Positions 1 to 9,600 of a stretch of 64,000 nt of DNA are shown here, one piece after another. The stretch covers positions 11,415,730-11,479,729 of the forward strand of contig CAIIXF020000007.1 of NCBI GenBank assembly GCA_903813345.2. Reading direction: 5' to 3'. Position numbers and translations under genes: made by a program. The DNA comes from Owenia fusiformis (taxonomy: Eukaryota > Annelida > Polychaeta > Sabellida > Oweniidae). Within the stretch, counting starts at the first letter, position 1. Each line of letters opens with the position of its first letter. The notes beneath the pieces were generated by a model, which ran no database searches, had not been told where the DNA came from, and worked only from the letters and a program-made list of their open reading frames with translations.

Positions 1-613
1 CAAAAATACCCTTCACGTTTGAAACGTGATGTCCATCCCAGCGAACATTATTGCAACAAATTTTATTTGTGCACAGAGGAAGATATAAAAATGACATGTA
101 TAAGTGTAATGCTTATTAAGAAAAAATGGAGGTATTTATTTCTAGAATATCGTAACAATATTATTTGACCTAGATCTTTGCATCACTTGAAGCACAAATA
201 CACTGTTTTTGAAGTGAATTCATGCAATTTGTCATTAATTTTTACAGAGACATCAAAAGACCACTTTTTGTAGACTCGTTCGTGGCTCAAGTTTTCATAA
301 ACCATGTTGACAATTTAATTTTTCTAGTTATAGCTCATATTCTTGCTCTGAACTTAAGATTAATAGATGTTCATGTACTATTCTAAAACAAATTATTCAA
401 CTGATTATATTCACAGTAGAGATTTTTTATAATCTTTTGTTTTATGCTGAGCAGGATTAATGATGTATTTTTTGTTCAACTTATTGCTACGTGCTGTTTG
501 ATTGTTCGATTTTCCCATGGCCATGCCACCCAAATGAATTTCCAATTTCATTACTTTAATAGATCAAACCTTTCGATAAATGTCTCTGTAGTTTAAACTG
601 TTTTTTCTTCTAG
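1..613 (+). other. CDC27: Intron 1 of CDC27 (3' part)
   Basis: AT-rich sequence without a recognisable exon. It ends in a pyrimidine-rich acceptor (tttttcttctag, AG at 612-613) directly before the first recognisable CDC27 codons. The short first exon, which in the human protein carries the first nine or so residues, is not visible and probably lies to the left of the window. Confidence 0.7.
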
Positions 614-689
614 GCTGCCATTTGGCATTCATTGAACTACTACAAGTATTCTGATGCCATATTCCTTGCTGAAAGACTATATGCTGAAG
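614..689 (+). CDS. CDC27: CDC27 coding exon (first visible)
   Basis: Encodes AAIWHSLNYYKYSDAIF and then LAERLYAE, the start of TPR1. The acceptor AG is at 612-613 and the donor gtaaga follows at 690. It starts in phase 0 and ends one base into a codon. The last 30 bases and the donor are repeated many times in the following intron. Confidence 0.95.
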
Positions 690-3600
690 GTAAGAACTGA
701 GCTACAGGGTTTTTCAAAATAGGTGTTTCATATTCATTGCTGAAAGACTATATAAATGTAAGGACTAATCTACAGGGTCATTAGAAATAGGTGTTTCATA
801 TTCATTGCTGAAAGACTATATGCTGAAGGTACGAACTGAGCTACAAGGTGTTTCAAATTAGGTGTTTCATATTCATTGCTGCCAGACTATATAAATGTAA
901 GGTCTAATCTACAGGGTGTTTAGAAATAGGTGTTTCATATTCATTGCTGAAAGACTATATGCTGAAGGTAAGAACTGAGCTACAAGGTGTTTCAAAATAG
1001 GTGTTTTATATTCATTGCTGAAAGACTATATAAATGTAAGGACTAATCTACAGGGTGTTTAAAAATATGTGTTTCATATTCATTGCTGAAAGACTATATG
1101 CTGAAGGTAAGAACTGAGCTACAAGGTGTTTCAAAATAGGTGTTTCATATTCATTGCTGAAAGACTATATAAATGTAAGGACTAATCTACAGGGTGTTTA
1201 AAAATAGGTGTTTCATTTTCATTGCTGAAAGACTATATGCTGAAGGTAAGAACTGAGCTACAAGGTATTTCAAAATAGGTGTTTCATATTCATTGCTGAA
1301 AGACTATATGCTGAAGGTAAGAACTGAGCTACAAGGTGTTTCAAAATAGGTGTTTCATATGCATTGCTGAAAGACTATGCTGAAGGTAAGAACTGAGCTA
1401 CAAGGTGTTTCAAAATAGGTGTTTCATATTCATTGCTGAAAGACTATGCTGAAGATAAGAACTGAGCTACAGGGTGTTTCAAAATAGGTGTTTCATATTC
1501 ATTGCTGAAAGACTATATAAATATAAGGACTAATCTACAGGGTGTTTAAAAATAGGTGTTTCATATTCATTGCTGAAAGACTATATGCTGAAGGTAAGAA
1601 CTGAGCTACAAGGTGTTTCAAAATAGGTGTTTCATATTCATTGCTGAAAGACTATGCTGAAGGTAAGAACTGTCTGGCAGAATATTCTCGAGAAAGGACC
1701 AGCTAATATTCAACAACCACCAGACGCTTTGACATTCTCTAATATATTGATTGCAAACATTTCTGAAAAAATATTTGATATCATTTACATTGAAATGTAT
1801 GCCTATGTGTAACAACAAATACCAGCATGTACTGCTGGGGGAATGTTACTTCTTGTGAATAATAATTACTATACCATATACTTTTTACAGTATGTCATTT
1901 CATCCACTGATTACGGTGATTAGATTTCATTAAGTCCAGCAGATGATAAAGGGGTGCCTGAGTTTTGAATATGTAAATCCAATCAATGTTAACTGACAAC
2001 CTTATGTTAAGGTATACATCATTTAACATACATAAAACCCTTTTCATCCCAGATCTGGCAGATTAGGGATAGAGAAAAAGGTGTTCACATTGAGAGGTGT
2101 TTGGATAAGAGAGGCGTTCAGATATATACAAGTTTCACTGTAATAGTAATTAACATACTTTTACTGTAGAGATATGATTGTAATGTAATTCACAATCTAT
2201 TATTATTAAATTCTGAGTGATCATCTTGGTGTGTCATGATTGTTCTTTTGTAATTACAGGTGACAGGTTGTTGCTTGTATTTGTAACAGTTTGGTATATT
2301 AGTTCATTTAGAAATATGCCATCAAATCAGCATGCAAATTTTACTACTCAAGGACATTTGATTAGCTGTTTTATAAATAATATATCGGTGATCAAACATG
2401 ATTTGTTTGACTCCAAGCAATTAATCAATAATTTAGTAATATACTTATGATGAGGAAGGTGAACGATTAATGAATATATGGAATAAGGGTGCACCTAATT
2501 CATTCCCCAGGACTAATGAATTTGATTTATATTTTTAAAATGCTCAATTAACCTGTGCTACAAATCATTGTTTAAACAATGAAGAAAGAGAGACTTTTAC
2601 AATTACTAGATTTTCCTAGTGTGTTATATAGTGCAAAAACATACTTTAACCTAAAAATGAAGTATCATTATTAAAAACTCAGGACATACAAGCTTTTGTT
2701 GTAATTAGTGACTTTAGCCAGCTCTCCCTATAATGCAGACATTGTATTTCTTTTTCCAGTGGGAACAGATGATGCATTATTTTTACTCTCAACATGTTAT
2801 TTCCGAGCTGGGAAGACTATCAGAGCATACACATTGCTGAAGAGTAAAGGATGTGCCACGCCCCAGTGTAAATACCTCCTAGCCCAATGCTGCATCAGTA
2901 TAAAGAAGTCAGTAATAAATATTATATCTGTAGAAATATTATATTTTATTATATCACTATCTAGCTAGCGACAGTATGATTGGTCAAAACTGGGTCATAT
3001 GTCGTGGGATATCTGGCGATATTCAATGGCTATGCTAATCAGATAAGACAACCGTGAGATATCTAGCGATATCCCACGATCCCGGGAATTTTCAAAGAAT
3101 TTGTTTTCGTTCAGTGTAAATAATTTAGTTCAGTGTAAGTCAAAATGGCAGAGGAACTGAGTAGATTCAATGTATTTCAATGTTAACCTATGACTTAATA
3201 ATATTAGGGATGTTTAGCTAGATAGTGATATAATAAAACAAATATTTCAATCTATTTTCGGTGAATACCTGTAGCACTTTCACAAGGTGATATTCCACTT
3301 GCCCTTCGGGCTTCGTGGAATATCACTTGTGAAAGATGTACAGGTATTCACCTCAATAGAGTGAAATATTTGTTCAGTATTACATGGTCTTCATTAAAAT
3401 GTCTGACAATAGGCATTTAAAAAATGAAAAAAACAGGCAAAATTATTGGAAATTATAAAAAATAAAAAAAATAGAGAGAATCACCAATTGCCTGCTATAA
3501 TGAAAGCTCTGTGCATTTGCTTGATTTGTATATATAAATCCCTTGTTAAAATAAAGCATTATATAATTGTTAGGATTCCCTAGTATTTTGTTAGAATTTT

Positions 3601-6600
3601 TATTTTGGTATATACTTATTACACTTGTCATTCATTGAATGTTTATTTTTAACAGGCTGACAGAGGCTGAATCTGTGCTAGCAGGTAACATTCTGCTGAA
3701 GAACAAGGCTTATGAAGATATTGTCAATGAACATGGAGAGGCTGCAAGTTACACATTGGCACTACTGGCACATATATACAGGTACATATATTGTATGACT
3801 TGATACTCTGAATGATATGTATAAGTTACAATAAATCAGTATCATTTGCATTTCATTAATTATTCACTGAATTTGCAAATTAGAAATTTATTTCACTGTA
3901 TGCTGCTCAGGACACTTCCTCCAAAATAAACTAATGTCAAATTAATCAACTAATGTCAAATTAATAAACTATTGTCAAATTAATTAGCAAAAACTTATTA
4001 ACTTATTGACTGCCCAGTATATCATAACTTCAAGAAAACAGTACACTCCTGTGTGGTTGGAATACCATATTTAAACCAGACATACTTGTTTTGCTTACAG
4101 TAAAACTGAGAGACTCTCAAAGGCTGTAGACTATTATAAGAAGAGTCTGAAGTTGAACCCATTTCTTTGGTCAAGCTATGAAGCATTGTGTCAACTAGGT
4201 AAGTTAAGAATAAAACCATATCAGGTTCTCACCAGGAAATTTTTAGACCATGGATTTTTGGTGGTAATGCGACTCCTCCTCCCCTATGTGAGATCAGAGA
4301 GATATTCCATTAGTATACATTTCAAAATACTACTTAAAATTATCTTCCTATTTTATTCACAATATACATTTCTAAAAGGTTTCTGACTTCCAATTCCTTG
4401 ATGGTATCCAGTTTTATGTATTTTCTCAAGAGTTTTACCACAAACAATGTGACAAAAATGTAGACTCCAGAAAACACACTTTAGACTCCGGAAAACCTAT
4501 TAGACCCTGGAGCAAGAGTGTCTTGCAATCGCAAGTCAAGATTCGTATGGATTGTATTTTGAGAAAGGATTTTATATAAGGATTACCAAGTGAGGGTAAA
4601 AGTTGTACTTAATTTAACAGAAATATACAGAAATAATACACTAGAACACCTACACTAATTTTTTCCAGGAGAGAAAGTAGACCCAACTAAAATATTTCAA
4701 GTGTCACTGACCCCAGCAATCAACACAAACCACCCTAGCTATCCCACCATACAACAGACCAATGCAACCCCAGTAGCCAATCAGAACACAGATCAGGGTA
4801 CACCAATGACTGTAGATAACCAGGTAATGTCGATTGTAAGATGCTGAACCTTTTTCTGTTTGTTCCATATAATTTTTTAATTTAACAATTTGAATATTGC
4901 AGAATTGAAGTTTGGAATGAATGTTATCAAAAGTATGATTATTTTAACTTGAAGGGTTAATTTTTTTTTCAAATTATAAGACTGGACAATATTTTTGAAC
5001 TTCGTATTATATTGAGTTCCACGCCTCTAAAAGTGAAGTGCTACAAAATAAATGGATGCACTTGATTGATGTTATATGAACAACATCTTTGTTTTAGGAA
5101 TCAACAGCGCCACTATCTATTCACACCCCTCAGATCTTGTTCTCACATGTACAGACCCCAGAAAATACAGTGCCTACAGACACTCTCTTCTCACCAGACC
5201 CCCATGATGAGAACTCTGGGTTCAATATCCCCCCTGCCCCCAAGACTACTAGAGTGCTACGCAATCGGCCACGTGCTGGACGAAGCTTGTTGAATCAACC
5301 AGCCTCTTTTAGTCCTCTTACGCCAAGGTAGGCAGTTAGGTTGTGTAAATATTGTAATATAAACAAGTTGATATGACTAGTGCTCATATTGCATCATACA
5401 GGCAACTTTATCAACTTTCTGGCACAAGAAGTGAAGAAACATCACATAAAACAACAATAAAAACTTCTGCATCATTTTTTTCTTAGTTTGTTCAATACCA
5501 CCTATATTTGTGTAAATATTATATGGGATTGTAGAGAAATCTTTGAGCAATGCATAAATTATATACTTTTATACTTTCAGTTTTGGAGTGCTACCTCTGG
5601 ATACCCCCAGTCCTGGTGATCCCCCACACAACTTGGGTTCAATGTCCCCGTTTATCACCCCCTCCCCAGCTCAGGCCCTGGTTGAGTCAACGCAACCTGG
5701 GGACCCCAAGGCACCTAAAAAAGTGAGTTGACTGAAATCAATGCTTCTCGTCACCCTGCTTGTATGATATGTTGCCTTTTATAAAAATGTGCAAAAATCA
5801 CCTTCCCCTTTCAAATTTAATTCAGAGCAATAGATATTTTGATACTAATATATTTTGCTTATTTACATGTTTACAGAAATTATTTTTGTATAAATTTAAT
5901 TATGAATGTTTTCCTCATCTCTAAATTTTTTTGACTAATGCCTGTGTATGTTTTTCAGCCTATGACTAGGAGGAGTCAACAATTACAGGGTGGGCCACCT
6001 AAACCACCAGTATTCTCCCAGTCTGGAATTACAAATACACGAGATGTACAAACTCCTAGTCCTCAAACCACGTAAGTTCCTCTATGAAAACCTAACATGA
6101 AACCATATTAACTTTATTATTGACAAAGCTTTTGATCTTATTGAATCTTGATTTAACAAACTGCAACAATTTACAACCTCAATTTGTTCCTCATCATAAG
6201 AAAATAGCCTACAGGCCAATTCTGTTATTACTATTTTATTTTCAGTCTACAAAACTCAAGTTATAATGTGCCGAATGTACGGAGAAGTTCTAGATTATTT
6301 AGCAATGCTAACTCTAATTCTGTAAAGGTAAGAATAACAATAACAATTATAACTTAACCCCTTGGGAAATATTTCTCAAAGTTATGTCTCCATTTCTCCA
6401 CCATGCACTAAAATCTATTTGCAATACACTAAAACTTGTGTGAACTCCTGAAGTGAATACTTGGAATTGTGAACACTTTCCTATGCTATTTTATAATAAG
6501 ACTGATGTCCTATTTACTGTGATTTTTATCATCTCATTGCAGAGAAATTATTGTGCACCTTATAACACATCAACTAAGATCATGAGAAACATTACAAAAC

Positions 6601-9600
6601 CCTCAACTTCACAAAATGTAATTTAGTAATTGAATCATCCATTTTTATTTTTAATTGTTTATTTGTTTATTTATGTGTTATTTTAGTTACTGTTTGATTG
6701 TTCAGCATGTTGTTTTAATTTGGTTAAAACTTTTTGAATTTAATATCTAATTTGTAATTTTTCAATGCTAAATTCAATGTTAAACATCTAAACATGAACT
6801 CCTCCATATCTGATCATATTTGAATTTTCTTTTTAGCAGGGATTAGCCTTTTCCCTTGCAGAATTTACACTTATAAAATTCATTATTTAAAATGGGAAGA
6901 GTGATACAGACTTTGAAATTACTTGGCAGGCAGACACCACATAAATCTTCAATCAAAATTCCAGGAAAACTGTTTATTCTTTTAATCAAATCATTTCTGA
7001 TTTCAGGAAAATAACAAAAGTCAAAGTAGGGGGAAATTTCCAAATACAAAAGCACCAGCTAAAAAATCTAAAAGCAGAACTAGTAAATCACAGCAAGAAC
7101 TTAATGAAATCAACAAATCTGAGAGGTCACCTGATGAAAAGTCATCCACCATTACTGCACATGCTATGATGGTCAGCTTGCAGAAACAGTCTGCTGGTAA
7201 GTGATAAGGCCACTTTAAGTGAAAAGTGATAAGGCCACTTTAAGTGAAAAGTTATTTGGCCACTTTAAGTGAAAAGAGATGACGCCACTTCAAGTGAAAA
7301 GTGATAAGACCACTTTAAGTGAAAAGTTATTTGGCCAAGTGAAAAGTTATTTGGCCACTATTTGGCCACTTTAAGTGAAAAGTTGTATGGCCACTTTAAG
7401 AGAAATATTTTTTGGGATGAGTAGAACACAGGTCTCTCAGTTTTGAGTTAATATACTTTAAATAATTACTTTTATGTCTTGTTTCAACATATTTCTGTAG
7501 TTGCATTTGCAGAAATTGGTTCTATTTTAATTCTTTATTACAGAGGGTCTATTGAATCTTCTGACAGAGTTTGGTAAGGCATACCAGGCATTGTGTCAAT
7601 ATGAGTGTAAGAAAGCCATCCAGTTGTTTACAGACCTCCAGCCCCAACACTACAACACAGGATGGGTGCTTAGCAATATAGGCAGGGCCTACTTTGAAAT
7701 GGCAGAATATAAAAAAGTAAGTTTGATTTAATGTGTAATCTCAAAAAGTGGCTCAATCAGAATGAATGCAACCAACTTTAAATTGAAAAAATATTTTGTG
7801 AAAGGTATATTGAATTAGATCGAAATTGAATTGAAATTATTAATTTCTAATTGCATGAATATTTAATTATTTTAGGCTGAAAAGATATTTAATGATGTAC
7901 GGCGGTTAGAGCCACATCACTTAGAAGGCATGGAGTTTCTCAGCACCACCTATTGGCATCTTCAGAAAGAGGTTCAGCTATCAGCTCTAGCTCAAGAATT
8001 AACAGAATTAGATCGGGATGCTCCCGAAGCTTGGTGCGCAACAGGAAACTGCTTCTCAATACAAAAAGAACACGATACTGCGATAAAGTTCTTTCAAAGG
8101 GCAATTCAGGTTTGTTTTTAGTTTGACGTTCATAAGCAAACATTTAACATACCGTAATACCATACATTTAATAATTCAATATAATTTGACGTGTTGATTC
8201 AACATTGATGCGGCACTATTTCCAACACCCAAATTCTATTGGTGTCAGTGGATTTTGAGGTTGTTTCAATACCAACCACTTTTGACATTGATTGAATACC
8301 ATCCAAACGACATCAATATATTGGTTGCAGATTGCCGGTGTAGATTGTGTATTTAATATTCATTCCACTGCATTTCTTCCTCTGTGTTTCAGGTTGATCC
8401 TAACTTTGCCTATGCTTACACTCTACTGGGCCATGAGTATGTGTCAACAGAAGAGTATGATAAAGCTATGACGTGTTTTAGAAACTCAATCAGGGTAGAC
8501 CAAAGACATTATAATGCTTGGTAAGACTTCACTTGAAAAAGTGGTCAACAACTCAGATAAAAAGCTGTGTGTTGTTATTCTGTGCACGATAAAGAACACC
8601 CGCCCGCCCCTAGGGCTCTCTGGCTCCATCTTCCAGTGTTGAATTAAGGCTCACCACATATAATTTTATCAAAACACAACAACCAAGTACTAATTGGATG
8701 CTACTTAAGACTACATACATAAATACCAACATACAAACCTTCATTCGTACATATTGGGTAAATAAATAGATATTGGGTGTGAGAGGGGGTTCCCAGACTT
8801 GATGTGATAATATCTGCATAGAAGTTGAATTTTGGACATTACTTGCAGTTTTGTACCACTGAAAATTTACTTGTGTTGTGATATTGAAAAGCCCAATTTT
8901 AATACCATCAATAACAAAATAAGTCATTGACAAAATATCATGTGAAAACTTAAATTGTACAAGTTGTTAGTTCTATCATGTAGGAAATATCCGCAGGATT
9001 GTTCATTATTATTATCACACTTTGAAAAAGTGCTATATTGTCATTGCTTTGTTTCATATTTTATAGGTATGGTATAGGAATGATCTACTACAAACAAGAG
9101 AAGTTTTCTCTAGCAGAGGTGCACTTTAGGAAAGCTCTGTCTATAAACCCCCAAAGCTCAGTACTACTCTGTCACATAGGGGTGGTAAGTCTAACAGTTA
9201 TTTCATTATTGATGTCTTATTTGAATCATTACATTTAGCTCAGGGTCTCTGAAACCCAAAGATGCTTGGTTGGATTTTGACGAATATCATTACAATTTTC
9301 ACATTATATAAATGGCAATATCTTGTGTGTTAAATATGTGATCTGGTAATTCTGGTTTTAGTAGAACTTGCATGTGAAAATCTTAGGCTAGAGTTCAATT
9401 ATGAATTTGTTTTCCTTTCATTTTTTTTTAGTTTCAGCTCAATAAGTCTTTCAATATTATATTCTCAAGTTAAATAAGAAATGAGAATTTAGTGCATGGT
9501 AAGAAACAAATCATTAAGTGTCACTTTTTTCAAAACTGCATTTCATTCTAGGTACAACATGCCCTACAGAAGACAGACAGTGCACTAGTAACCCTTAACA

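Noticed and set aside
8135-8400. Intron sequence with attgattgaataccatccaa-like phrases, possibly part of a dispersed repeat
   Set aside because: No inverted ends or second copy seen in the window, so no element can be defined.
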